A DNA stretch of 64,000 bases, from assembly GCA_964645005.1 (NCBI GenBank), contig CAZXYS010000004.1:1-64000 (forward strand), read 5' to 3'. Positions 8,531-16,546 of the stretch are shown here, piece by piece (the first letter of the stretch is position 1; every line of letters begins with the position of its first letter). The position numbers and the translations under genes are program-made. The DNA is from CAZXYS01 sp964645005 (GTDB lineage Bacteria; Bacteroidota; Ignavibacteria; Kapaibacteriales; UBA2268). The notes under the pieces are model-generated. The model was not told where the DNA came from. It worked only from the letters and a program-made list of their open reading frames with translations, and searched no databases.

Positions 8531-9061
8531 ATGGATGAATACTTGCAACAATTAGTTAATCCCGTTTTGATTTCTGTTTATATCCAAATAGTTCTCGGTC
8601 TATTGATAACCAGGATAAAAGATTGGATCATTAGTATTGATAAGTTTAAAGAGAAATGGGGTAAGTTAGTAGAAGCTATCCAAGAAAAATTAACAATGCA
8701 ATTAATAAAAAGAAGTTCTTATTTTTATGAGAATTATCTGAATTTTTCTGAATTTAAAGAAAATTACTATAATGAATATTTAGAAAATGTTAAAAAGGAA
8801 TTACAATTAGTTAATTATTTGAACAGAATTAATTGGTTAAGAAAACATATTAATTTATTGCATCAATTCTTGTTTTACACAACACTTTTAGGCTTTCTCT
8901 ATATTATTGTTTATATCTTATTCTTGTTATTTAATATTACAGGCAACTACTTATTCTTTTTATCAGTACCTACAATTATTTGTCAAATGATCTTTGCCCT
9001 TTTTATTTTTAGGTTTGATAAAAATTTTAATAATATTGAAGAAAAAATATACTATGAATGA
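8531..9061 (+). CDS. membrane protein of unknown function in accessory cassette
   Basis: A 176-residue protein I do not recognise. It has one hydrophobic segment near the N-terminus (residues about 10-28) and two or three in the C-terminal half (about 115-165), separated by a lysine- and glutamate-rich helical stretch of about 85 residues. It begins 13 bases after the YwgA-like gene, and its stop overlaps the start of the nuclease-like gene by 8 bases, so it belongs to the same transcript. In an accessory setting a small membrane subunit could be an effector or anchor; that is inference. Base composition is strongly AT-rich like its neighbours. Confidence 0.6.
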   Translation: MDEYLQQLVNPVLISVYIQIVLGLLITRIKDWIISIDKFKEKWGKLVEAIQEKLTMQLIKRSSYFYENYLNFSEFKENYYNEYLENVKKELQLVNYLNRINWLRKHINLLHQFLFYTTLLGFLYIIVYILFLLFNITGNYLFFLSVPTIICQMIFALFIFRFDKNFNNIEEKIYYE

Positions 9062-9476
9062 TAAGAAAATAAATTCAGAAAATAATATAATTGAATTATT
9101 AAATGATTATTATAATAAAAATAATTTTATTGTTAAAAATGAAGTTCCTAATATGGGTCAAAGTGTTGATATAGTTGCAAAAAAAGGTAGATGGATCACT
9201 TGTATTGAGGCAAAGCTGTTTAATTGGAATCGAGCTATACAGCAATGCAATGCTCATGAATTGGTAGCGGATTTCATTTATATAGCTGTTTCAACCAAAT
9301 CAATTTCTAAAAACTTGCATGAGAAAGCTAAAAAAAAGGGATATGGATTAATTCATATAAATCCCTTTAATGGTGAAATCAATATTCAACTTAAAGCAAT
9401 TAAGAATAATAAATACTGGGTACCTCAAAGAAATAATTTTAATCGTTTTTTTAAGGAAGTAGAAAATGCCTATTGA
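9054..9476 (+). CDS. PD-(D/E)XK-like nuclease domain protein
   Basis: A 140-residue protein that looks like a bare restriction-endonuclease fold. The core is VPNMGQSVDIVAKKGRWI, then CIEAKLFNWNRAIQQC. This gives Asp39, then Glu52-Ala-Lys54, then a glutamine pair at 63-64 on the following helix: the classic D...ExK...Q layout. A strand like FIYIAV follows. I chose the ATG at 9054, which overlaps the preceding stop by 8 bases; the frame is open further upstream, but that part is shadow of the membrane gene. It overlaps the next gene by 11 bases. Probable role: DNA or RNA cleavage within the cassette. Confidence 0.6.
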   Translation: MNDKKINSENNIIELLNDYYNKNNFIVKNEVPNMGQSVDIVAKKGRWITCIEAKLFNWNRAIQQCNAHELVADFIYIAVSTKSISKNLHEKAKKKGYGLIHINPFNGEINIQLKAIKNNKYWVPQRNNFNRFFKEVENAY

Positions 9477-10794
9477 TCATTGGATGAATTTCGGAACTTT
9501 TGCAGAGCAGAAATACTTTACTTATCCTACACCAAATACTTATAAAGGTGTTATTATTAATGGTAATATGGCTTCTCATGCACCAGACGGTTTAGCAGCT
9601 TTTATTTTGGAAAAGACCAAATCTTTACCATATATAATAGATCCGTTGACTCATGCATTTCAACATAATTTTTCTGCAATAGAAAATCAAAAAGGGGGAA
9701 TAAAAAAATCTATTGAAAAGATGGTGTCTTCTTATGGCGATATAATTCAGAGTGCTGTAGACGAAAGAAGACCTCTAAATAGCAAAAATTTCGAAAGTGA
9801 TACAAAAAGCAGAGAATTTGTTGAGAGAACTTTGGATTTTCAAGACTCTATCTTGCAAGAACCAATGTCTGATTCAGATACACTTAAATATCTTGACTTT
9901 AACGATCATTTAGAACCATATGCTGTAATAGCACCATATTTTTATATGAATGAAACATCAATTGATAACTGGCTGCCCGTTAATATCAATCTTTGTGAAA
10001 TAGCAATAAAATATAAAGAAAGTCAGAAATTAATGGCTTCTATTGTAATTGATCAGGCTATATTAGATGACATTGAGAAAATTAATCAAATAGTAAACTA
10101 CTATACAAAATTAGATATTAAAGGATTTTTAATATGGATCGATGATTTTGACGAGACTTCAACAAGTATATCTAGATTAAGAAATTTTCTAAAGCTAATC
10201 AAAGGGCTAAGAGATTCAGGAAATTATGAAATAATAAATCTACACGGTGGATATTTTTCAATTTTAGCATCCGGATCAGTTGGGAATCATTTGTTTGATG
10301 GCGTTGCTCATGGACCTGAATACGGTGAATTTAGAAGCGTTATTCCTGTAGGCGGAGGTATTCCTGTTGCAAAATTCTATATTCCGCGAATACATAGTAG
10401 AGTAAAGTATAGGGAAGCTCTACAATATTTGCAATATTTAAAATACTTAGAAAATGCCAACATCTATTTTAAAAATGTTTGCAATTGTGCATTATGCCAA
10501 GAAGTTATTGATAACAATTCTAATAATTTTCAACTTTTTGGTGAAGCAACTGCTAAAGAAGTACGACGAGGCAGTAGTTTTGTAAGGATTGATTATCCAA
10601 CGACTGAAACTAAAGAGAGGTGTCTAAAACACTATTTGCAGAGAAAAGAAATCGAATATTATAGAGCTTCGAATGAGACAAAAGATGTTTTACTTGAAGA
10701 ATTGGAAGCTACCTACAACGAATATTTTAATGCTGCCAGCGAAGAGAATATTTCTCACCTTCTTAAATGGAAACAGGTTTTAAGTGAACTATGA
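9466..10794 (+). CDS. tRNA-guanine-transglycosylase-like (TGT/DpdA-like) protein
   Basis: A 442-residue soluble protein. Near the C-terminus is C339-N-C341-A-L-C344, followed by H389 in CLKHYLQRKE. This is the order of the CxCxxC...H zinc site of tRNA-guanine transglycosylases. Upstream is HLFDGVAHG (Asp278), at the place where TGT has its nucleophilic aspartate in a similar 'LFD' sequence, and FLIWIDDFDE (residues 221-230) looks like a barrel strand carrying acidic residues. Spacings are longer than in bacterial Tgt (61 residues from Asp278 to the first Cys). TGT-fold enzymes swap guanine for 7-deazaguanines in tRNA, or in DNA in the case of DpdA. No preQ0 genes lie in the window. It is the last gene of the AT-rich cassette. 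Confidence 0.55.
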   Translation: MPIDHWMNFGTFAEQKYFTYPTPNTYKGVIINGNMASHAPDGLAAFILEKTKSLPYIIDPLTHAFQHNFSAIENQKGGIKKSIEKMVSSYGDIIQSAVDERRPLNSKNFESDTKSREFVERTLDFQDSILQEPMSDSDTLKYLDFNDHLEPYAVIAPYFYMNETSIDNWLPVNINLCEIAIKYKESQKLMASIVIDQAILDDIEKINQIVNYYTKLDIKGFLIWIDDFDETSTSISRLRNFLKLIKGLRDSGNYEIINLHGGYFSILASGSVGNHLFDGVAHGPEYGEFRSVIPVGGGIPVAKFYIPRIHSRVKYREALQYLQYLKYLENANIYFKNVCNCALCQEVIDNNSNNFQLFGEATAKEVRRGSSFVRIDYPTTETKERCLKHYLQRKEIEYYRASNETKDVLLEELEATYNEYFNAASEENISHLLKWKQVLSEL

Positions 10795-10929
10795 TTCTGA
10801 TGTTTTCAATTCGAATTAAAATTTCACTTGTATCATAACATTTAAAAAATATTTCTACCCGCCATTCGACAAAACCAATACCATTTTAACTAACTTCTGC
10901 ATTTTTGAACTTATCGAATATTTTTAACT

Positions 10930-11532
10930 ATGAATAAATTCTGGGACTTGCGATACGCGGGTGAAGACTTTGCTTATGGTACCGAACCGAATAATTTTTT
11001 CAGGGAAATGATTGATTCGCTGCCACCCGGCAGGATCTTGCTGCCCGGGGAAGGCGAAGGGCGCAATGCCGTGTATGCCGCAAGGAATGACTGGCAGGTC
11101 ACGGCTTTCGACCAGAGCACAACAGGCAGACAAAAGGCGCTGCAGCTCGCGGAAGAGAATAACGTCAAAATCGACTATCATATCTCGACGGCGGAAGAAT
11201 TTCTCTGCGACAAAGATTTTGATGCTGTAGGAATTGTCTTCCTTCACCTGCAGCCGGACCTGAGAACAGATTTCCACAGGAAGCTCATTGACTGTCTGAA
11301 TCCCGGTGGAATTATATTCATGGAAGTATTCGAAAAAAGGCAGATAAAGAAATCCACCGGCGGACCAAAAAATACGGATATGCTTTACAGTATCGAAGAA
11401 CTGAAGCATGATCTGCAGACTCTTGACATAAAAAGCATCAATGAAACTGCCGTACACCTGCGCGAAGGACCCTATCACAACGGCGAAGCGCATGTTATCA
11501 GGCTTGTTGCTAAGAAACCCGAATCTCAATAA
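10930..11532 (+). CDS. class I SAM-dependent methyltransferase (TehB-like)
   Basis: A 200-residue cytoplasmic protein. It opens with FWDLRYAGEDFAYGTEPN, then the SAM-binding strand and glycine loop ILLPGEGEGRNAVYAA (motif I) and the acidic ribose-binding residue in VTAFDQS. FDAVGIVFLHL (motif II) and LNPGGIIFMEVF follow. This is the compact Methyltransf_25/TehB-type group, often annotated as tellurite resistance or thiopurine-type methyltransferase. The acceptor is unknown. It is separated from the AT-rich cassette by 135 bases and has clearly higher GC, so it belongs to the resident chromosome. mnmE follows after 69 bases. Confidence 0.75.
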   Translation: MNKFWDLRYAGEDFAYGTEPNNFFREMIDSLPPGRILLPGEGEGRNAVYAARNDWQVTAFDQSTTGRQKALQLAEENNVKIDYHISTAEEFLCDKDFDAVGIVFLHLQPDLRTDFHRKLIDCLNPGGIIFMEVFEKRQIKKSTGGPKNTDMLYSIEELKHDLQTLDIKSINETAVHLREGPYHNGEAHVIRLVAKKPESQ

Positions 11533-11601
11533 AATAATATAAATATCGCTTTCCTTCGTCAAGAAATTATATTGATTTTTTAAGTAAAACGAATTCTTGA
11601 T

Positions 11602-12954
11602 ATGAAAAGGACTATTTGCGCGCTTTCGACGCCGCCGGGCATTGGCGGATTGGCAGTGATAAGGATTTCCGGTGATGAGGCATTTGCGATAACTGATCAA
11701 TGCTTCAGCGGGAAAACCAGGCTCAGCGAGGTGAATTCGCATACTATCCATTACGGCAAATTCAAAGATGGCGAGAAGCTGATAGATACCGTCACGGCGT
11801 CGGTTTTTGTCGAGCCACAGTCATATACAGGTGAGAATGTCGTGGAATTGAGCTGCCATGGGGGCTATACGGTTTCGGGGGAGGTCATCAATGCGCTCAT
11901 CAAGAATGGCGCTGTTCCAGCCGAACCTGGCGAATTCACCCGCCGCTCTTTTCTGAACGGGAAGCTTGATCTCACGCAGGTGGAAGCTGTTGCGGACATT
12001 ATTCATTCTAATTCCGTGCCCGGTTGTCAGACTGCGGCGCGCCAGTTGACGGGACAGTTCACATCACGTCTGAGCGAACTTCGCCGGAAGCTGATAGATA
12101 CATGCAGCCTGCTGGAACTGGAACTCGACTTCGCCGACGAGGACCTCGAATTCGTCGATCGAAGCGAAATAGCGGACAAAATAGTCGAAACGCGGGAATA
12201 CTGCCTGAATCTCGCGGAATCATTCCGGTCGGCAGAGATCCTGCGTTCCGGGTTTTTCATAGGGATAGCGGGCTTCCCAAATTCAGGTAAATCCACCCTT
12301 TTCAATGCCTTGCTGGAACGCCGCCGCGCCATCGTTAGCGAGACACCCGGCACTACCCGCGATTATCTCGAAGAGACTATCCATCTCGATGGCATAGCCG
12401 TCAGATTGATAGACACAGCCGGATTGCGCGCAACCGAAGAGACTATCGAGATCGAGGGTATTAAGCTCGCCGAATCCGTCCTCGAGCAGGCTAATATGAT
12501 AGTGGTGCTGAATGACATTAGCGAGGCGGAAAATCAGTCCGATGAACTATTCCGCAAGTTGAAGGAAAGATATAGAGATACTTCAATCATTCTCGTTCAC
12601 AACAAAATCGATAAGGTTGATGGCGATAAATACCCCAAAGCAGAAAATGTGATTAATATTTCCGCTAAAACAGGTGAAAGCATCAACGAATTAAAGAATA
12701 TGATCGGCAGGGAAGCCGCCGCCAGCGCCGAAGCTGCGAAGGATGTGCTTATCAATCAGAGGCACGCTGCACTGCTGAAGGATGCCGCCGCGAGCCTGAA
12801 TTCCGCTCTGGAAGCGCTTAACACAGGTATGGAAAATGAATTTGTTTCAATAGATATCCGCAAAGCTACGGGTATTCTGGGCGAGTTGACAGGCGAGACC
12901 TGGAGCGAGGATATACTCAATAATATTTTTTCGCGCTTTTGTATTGGGAAGTGA
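11602..12954 (+). CDS. mnmE: tRNA uridine-5-carboxymethylaminomethyl modification GTPase MnmE
   Basis: A 450-residue protein of normal length. It has the N-terminal folate-binding domain (STPPGIGGLAVIRISG), a helical domain and an inserted G domain: G1 GFPNSGKST, G2/G3 PGTTRDYLEE and DTAGLR, G4 NKID. The invariant C-terminal FCIGK carries the catalytic cysteine. With MnmG it installs the 5-carboxymethylaminomethyl group on wobble uridine-34 of certain tRNAs; mnmG is not in the window. GC content is higher than in the flanking accessory genes. Confidence 0.95.
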   Translation: MKRTICALSTPPGIGGLAVIRISGDEAFAITDQCFSGKTRLSEVNSHTIHYGKFKDGEKLIDTVTASVFVEPQSYTGENVVELSCHGGYTVSGEVINALIKNGAVPAEPGEFTRRSFLNGKLDLTQVEAVADIIHSNSVPGCQTAARQLTGQFTSRLSELRRKLIDTCSLLELELDFADEDLEFVDRSEIADKIVETREYCLNLAESFRSAEILRSGFFIGIAGFPNSGKSTLFNALLERRRAIVSETPGTTRDYLEETIHLDGIAVRLIDTAGLRATEETIEIEGIKLAESVLEQANMIVVLNDISEAENQSDELFRKLKERYRDTSIILVHNKIDKVDGDKYPKAENVINISAKTGESINELKNMIGREAAASAEAAKDVLINQRHAALLKDAAASLNSALEALNTGMENEFVSIDIRKATGILGELTGETWSEDILNNIFSRFCIGK

Positions 12955-13032
12955 AGAATTTTGTGATTTGTTCAGCTCAAATTTATTTATTAACTTATAT
13001 AAACATTTACTTAAATAATAAAAGGGTATAAA

Positions 13033-13491
13033 ATGTCGAGAATCGCCAAGGTTATTCTTATTTCAATTGCTGCTATTGTGATTATTATTCAATTCATACC
13101 TGTCGAAAGGAACAATCCCCCCATTCAGGAAGAAATTGATGCACCCCAGGAAGTAAAAAATATCCTCGAGAGAGCCTGCTACGACTGCCATTCCAACAAA
13201 ACCGAATGGCCCTTCTACAGTTACATAGCGCCGGTATCCTGGATAGTGGCGGGCGATGTCCACGAGGCTCGCGAGCATATAAATTTTACCGAGTGGAATA
13301 ATTATAGCGCCAAAGATCGTGAAGAAATTAAAGCAGAAATTTTCGAAGAAGTTGAAGAAGGTGAAATGCCTTTAAAAGGCTATACTATTCTTCATCCTGA
13401 ATCAAAGGTGTCTGAAGTGGAAATTGAAATTCTTAGCAAATGGGCGCCGGAAGGTGAAGGTGGTGAGGAAGGATATGAGCATGAGCATTAA
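13033..13491 (+). CDS. haem-binding domain (Haem_bd) protein
   Basis: A 152-residue protein with an N-terminal hydrophobic anchor (residues 5-22) and a periplasmic domain with a single c-type haem motif, ACYDCHSNKTEWPFY. This is the signature of the Haem_bd family (monohaem proteins with WPFYS.IAPVSW after the haem site). A conserved EMPLKGY segment follows. The C-terminus is rich in Gly, Glu and His. It probably serves as a periplasmic electron carrier or haem sensor; the partner is unknown. Its TAA overlaps the last bases of the convergent gene at 13488. Confidence 0.8.
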   Translation: MSRIAKVILISIAAIVIIIQFIPVERNNPPIQEEIDAPQEVKNILERACYDCHSNKTEWPFYSYIAPVSWIVAGDVHEAREHINFTEWNNYSAKDREEIKAEIFEEVEEGEMPLKGYTILHPESKVSEVEIEILSKWAPEGEGGEEGYEHEH

Positions 13492-14018
13492 TCAACAGCT
13501 AAAGTATCACCTGTCCATCCAAGCGCTTCAGGCTCAGGATCAATGAAAAGTCTGGAAATCATTGATAATTGTTTAGCTAAACATTTCAGAATTGACGGCG
13601 CCGGTTTTCCTTTCTCAATAACTTGGTTGTAAACAATGTCGGCGTGCATTGGCAAACCAGGCATTTCTGAAACAATAATTTCATCCTCAATAGGGTTATG
13701 ATTTTCATTCAATGGTGATGCTGCAATTATTACATCACTTAGATTTGTTTTCTTATTTTCACTTAGATTGTTTATTTCATTCGCATTTATAAGAGCAATA
13801 CCGAAATATTTATTATTTCTTATATTTATTTTCTTAAAATCAGTTTTAAGGCGATTTGGATTTGAAAAATAATATCTCAGAACCGATACTTCTTTAGTTC
13901 CAATCAATGGATAGAAAGCTTCTTTCTTCAACTTTCCTTTACTCTTGCTTACCATCAAAGGATGAAAAATACCTCTTGCCAATATTTCATCATCACTAAT
14001 TTCTTTTGGAATAGTCAT
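13488..14018 (-). CDS. conserved protein of unknown function (second gene of a pair)
   Basis: A 176-residue soluble protein without signal or membrane segments. It begins with EISDDEILARGIFHPLMVS, continues with KKEAFYP and VSVLRYYF, and has MPGLPMHADIVY in the second half. From memory, this opening and the 'H-P' and 'HAD' positions are conserved in a widespread family without known function, usually encoded next to a partner like the gene at 14032. It is downstream of that partner (13-base gap), so the two form an operon. The stop overlaps the haem-binding gene end. Function unknown. Confidence 0.6.
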   Translation of the reverse strand: MTIPKEISDDEILARGIFHPLMVSKSKGKLKKEAFYPLIGTKEVSVLRYYFSNPNRLKTDFKKINIRNNKYFGIALINANEINNLSENKKTNLSDVIIAASPLNENHNPIEDEIIVSEMPGLPMHADIVYNQVIEKGKPAPSILKCLAKQLSMISRLFIDPEPEALGWTGDTLAVD

Positions 14019-14031
14019 AAAAAAACGGTTT

Positions 14032-14427
14032 TTATATAACTTTCTCTATCAATTCTTTAATAAAAATAATTCTTTCTTTATCATTAACGGGCAGATCATC
14101 CTCATAAATTAGCCCATCTTCTTTATTTTCGCTCATATAGCCGAGCAAGGTTTCGCCAATTTCTACAGAGACATACTCATCATCATCATTTTCCCATTGG
14201 AAATCTATTGTACCATGGGTAGTAGGAGTTATATTATCAATTTCTAAATGAGATAACAATTTCTCGTTCAGGTTTTTGAGAAAATGAATTGAATTAGCAA
14301 TCACTTGTTCAGATGGTGGGACTGCGCCATAGCCATCCCAATTTTCTTCATGATCTTTTAGATTTTGAAGAAAATCAATGTGATCCTGGACATTGGGATA
14401 AGCTATTTCTCTATTATGTATATCCAT
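14032..14427 (-). CDS. conserved protein of unknown function (first gene of a pair)
   Basis: A 131-residue acidic protein. The central motif is ENWDGYGAVPPSE, followed by a helix (IHFLKNLN), then PTTHGTIDFQWEN and VSVEIGETLLGYM. The sequence pattern (NWDGYGA, then 'G-T-I-D-F-W', then VEIGE) is that of a recurrent small family in accessory regions of many bacteria. I know no assigned activity. It is the first gene of a two-gene minus-strand unit with the gene at 13488. The pair arrangement could be toxin-antitoxin-like, but nothing in the residues proves it. Confidence 0.6.
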   Translation of the reverse strand: MDIHNREIAYPNVQDHIDFLQNLKDHEENWDGYGAVPPSEQVIANSIHFLKNLNEKLLSHLEIDNITPTTHGTIDFQWENDDDEYVSVEIGETLLGYMSENKEDGLIYEDDLPVNDKERIIFIKELIEKVI

Positions 14428-14841
14428 ATGTTAGAATAATATTTTAATGACAATAACTCTATATTTATGAATACGCAAAAGTTAGCAAATTGTTTATTCA
14501 AAACAAAATAATTTTTAAAATTGATCCTTTTTTTGTATTATAAAGAAAAATTAAATGAAAATAATAAAGTTATCTATGAAATAATCGGCTGCTGTAATTT
14601 TAGATCTTTCTAATTTTGTTCAACAATAAGGGGACAAATCATGAGGTATTTTCTTCCGGAGCCTTATACAAGAAAATTGCTCGTAGAAAACATCATCACA
14701 ACATCAAAATTAATTTGTTACTATCATTTATAAATCAATCCTAAAGATTTATAATTAGCTGACTGGCAAGTTTTCAAATTTTATTATATTGTATGTAAAT
14801 TAATATCAGCCTTTTATTTCGGTGATGAACAAATAATATCA
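14428..14841. other. AT-rich intergenic stretch with a 30-codon open frame
   Basis: A 414-base spacer between two minus-strand genes. The only coding-like item is a plus-strand frame at 14641-14733. It has a purine-rich ribosome-binding site (AAGGGGA) 7-9 bases before the ATG and encodes a 30-residue peptide starting MRYFLPEPYTRKLL. This could be the 5' stub of a lost gene or a small peptide. I do not recognise it, and I see no terminator or promoter of note. Confidence 0.35.
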
Positions 14842-15633
14842 TTATTTTTTGTTATATCTCAACAACTCACTCCGATAACCATTGACATAAGTCGTTTCCG
14901 GCTCGAAATCCGGATAATCCGAGGTAATAATATGCAATGACGGATCCTTTTGAAGAATGTAGAAACCTATGTTTTCATCCGTAAAATATCTTTCAGTGCG
15001 TAAATTAGCTTCACGCACCGAATAAAAAGTTGAATCTCCGCTAAAATCAAATTCGAATGTTATCAAGTTATCAAACTTAATGTTATATTCTCTTCCTATG
15101 AATTTTTCATTACTCAATGTTGTTGTATCATAATCCCTTCTATATCCATTAATTACATAATCACTTTCGGTAAATATGGTTGTATCTTTGAATTCGTAAG
15201 GATAATTATTATTTGTAAAAGATTTTATTAACCAGGTTTCAATGTCAGGATCAACAATCTTCAACCAACCGGATTCGAAATCCGGGATTTCGGAATTAGC
15301 TTCGTCATAATATTTATATACAGAATTGGCAGAATATATATAAATTGAATCATGAATACCGCCGTTTCTGTAACGAACCAGCAAAAAAGCCCCCTTTCCA
15401 TCTTTCACCGTATTTTTCTCGATGACTACGGAATCTAATACTTCACTGCCTTCAACTCTTGTACTATCTTGATCAAGCTCGTAAGTTTCGTATATCCAAT
15501 AATCTCCAATGGAAAAATTAAGCAACGTATCAATTCCGTCCCCGTTATTAATTGGCTCGCTTGAATTCGAATCGCTGCAGGAATAAATTAGTAAGCCTGT
15601 TAAAATTAATATTGATTTTAAGATATTAACCAT
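14842..15633 (-). CDS. hypothetical lipoprotein
   Basis: A 263-residue protein with a lipoprotein signal (hydrophobic residues 4-17, lipobox LLIYSC) followed by a Ser/Asn-rich linker, as is usual for FCB-group surface lipoproteins. The mature part begins with a segment like FSIGDYWIYETYEL and continues as alternating hydrophobic strands with many Asp, Tyr and Thr residues. This suggests an all-beta domain of the kind often seen in Bacteroidota secreted lipoproteins. I cannot assign a function. It stands alone with spacers on both sides. Confidence 0.65.
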   Translation of the reverse strand: MVNILKSILILTGLLIYSCSDSNSSEPINNGDGIDTLLNFSIGDYWIYETYELDQDSTRVEGSEVLDSVVIEKNTVKDGKGAFLLVRYRNGGIHDSIYIYSANSVYKYYDEANSEIPDFESGWLKIVDPDIETWLIKSFTNNNYPYEFKDTTIFTESDYVINGYRRDYDTTTLSNEKFIGREYNIKFDNLITFEFDFSGDSTFYSVREANLRTERYFTDENIGFYILQKDPSLHIITSDYPDFEPETTYVNGYRSELLRYNKK

Positions 15634-15821
15634 GATTTTCTTTTATACATAATACATGTTATGATTAAAACAAATTAGTAAAAAGATGTTTAACTCAAAA
15701 ATTGATTGTTTGAATTTCAATTATTTATTAATTTAAGAAAAATTAATTTTTTAAATAAATAAATTATCACAGCATAAATATTTGAATTTCGTAAAATATT
15801 AACAATCAGAGGGGATTGAAC

Positions 15822-16214
15822 ATGTTTTTAAATTTGTTAAGCAGAGATGAAAAAGAAAATTTTCTCGAATTAGCCCATTATGTTGCGGAATCGGATGATT
15901 ACTATGCCGATACTGAAAAAAAATGGATTGACAAGATTCAACGGAATATCGGCATGACAGATTATGAACCTGTCGGCAAGCCCTTTGACGACATAATGGA
16001 AGATTTGAAAAGTGCTTCTGTCATTAGTAAAGCTTCTATCCTTCTGGATATTCTGAATTTGACAATGGCAGACCACAGCTACAGAACTACCGAAAGAAAT
16101 ATCATCAAAAAGATCAGACAGCGTTGGGACATCCCTGATGATCAGTACAAATCAATTATATTCTGGATGGAAAACAAAGATCAACTCCTCAAAGCAGAGG
16201 GTATTGAAGAGTAG
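15822..16214 (+). CDS. TerB-like helical protein
   Basis: A 130-residue, highly charged, all-helical protein. It reads FLELAHYVAESDDYYADTEK, then KASILLDILNLTMADHSYR, and ends with acidic residues. The spacing of the acidic 'D' positions (AESDDYYADTE and MADHSYRTTE) resembles the TerB/tellurite-resistance-like helical-bundle family, in which Asp/Glu pairs bind metal. I chose the ATG at 15822 because AGAGGGG ends 7 bases before it; an in-frame TTG at 15816 is less likely. A strong terminator follows at 16282-16334. Molecular role unknown. Confidence 0.55.
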   Translation: MFLNLLSRDEKENFLELAHYVAESDDYYADTEKKWIDKIQRNIGMTDYEPVGKPFDDIMEDLKSASVISKASILLDILNLTMADHSYRTTERNIIKKIRQRWDIPDDQYKSIIFWMENKDQLLKAEGIEE

Positions 16215-16281
16215 AATTAAAATTTTCCATTATGACAATACACAAAATATCCAATTTGTATGGATTGTAAATAATAAAACC

Positions 16282-16334
16282 AAGGTGACTCAAAATATTT
16301 GCTAATTGCGCCTTTGAGTCACCTTTTATTTTTT
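16282..16334 (+). terminator. rho-independent terminator after the TerB-like gene
   Basis: A perfect 13-base-pair stem (AAGGTGACTCAAA at 16282-16294 with TTTGAGTCACCTT at 16313-16325) with an 18-base loop, followed directly by a T-rich run (TTATTTTTTAG). It lies 68 bases after the TerB-like stop codon. Confidence 0.85.
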
Positions 16335-16383
16335 AGGTATTATTTATCCCAATTTTTACGACAGAACAGATTTAATCTCTTAT

Positions 16384-16491
16384 TTCCCCTCATCCCAGCC
16401 CTTCTTTCGGCGGGAGAAGGGGGGGAAGAATTTCTTATTACACTGAAAGTCCCTTCTCTTTTTGGGAGAATGGATTTAGGGATGAGGGAAT
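16384..16491. repeat. intergenic palindromic repeat E
   Basis: Inverted terminal arms TTCCCCTCATCCC and GGGATGAGGGAA flank an inner hairpin CCCTTCT...AGAAGGG and a second CCCTTCTC...GGGAGAA hairpin. It lies between the convergent TerB-like gene and gatB, after the terminator. It looks like a short non-autonomous repeat of the kind scattered in related genomes. I see no second copy in the window. Confidence 0.6.
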
Positions 16492-16546
16492 TCTTATAAT
16501 AGATTTTCCGGGTTTATCAGTCACAGAAGAAATCACATATTCAGCT

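Noticed and set aside
10924..11751. 275-codon minus-strand open frame
   Set aside because: It is antisense to the methyltransferase and the start of mnmE, both well supported.
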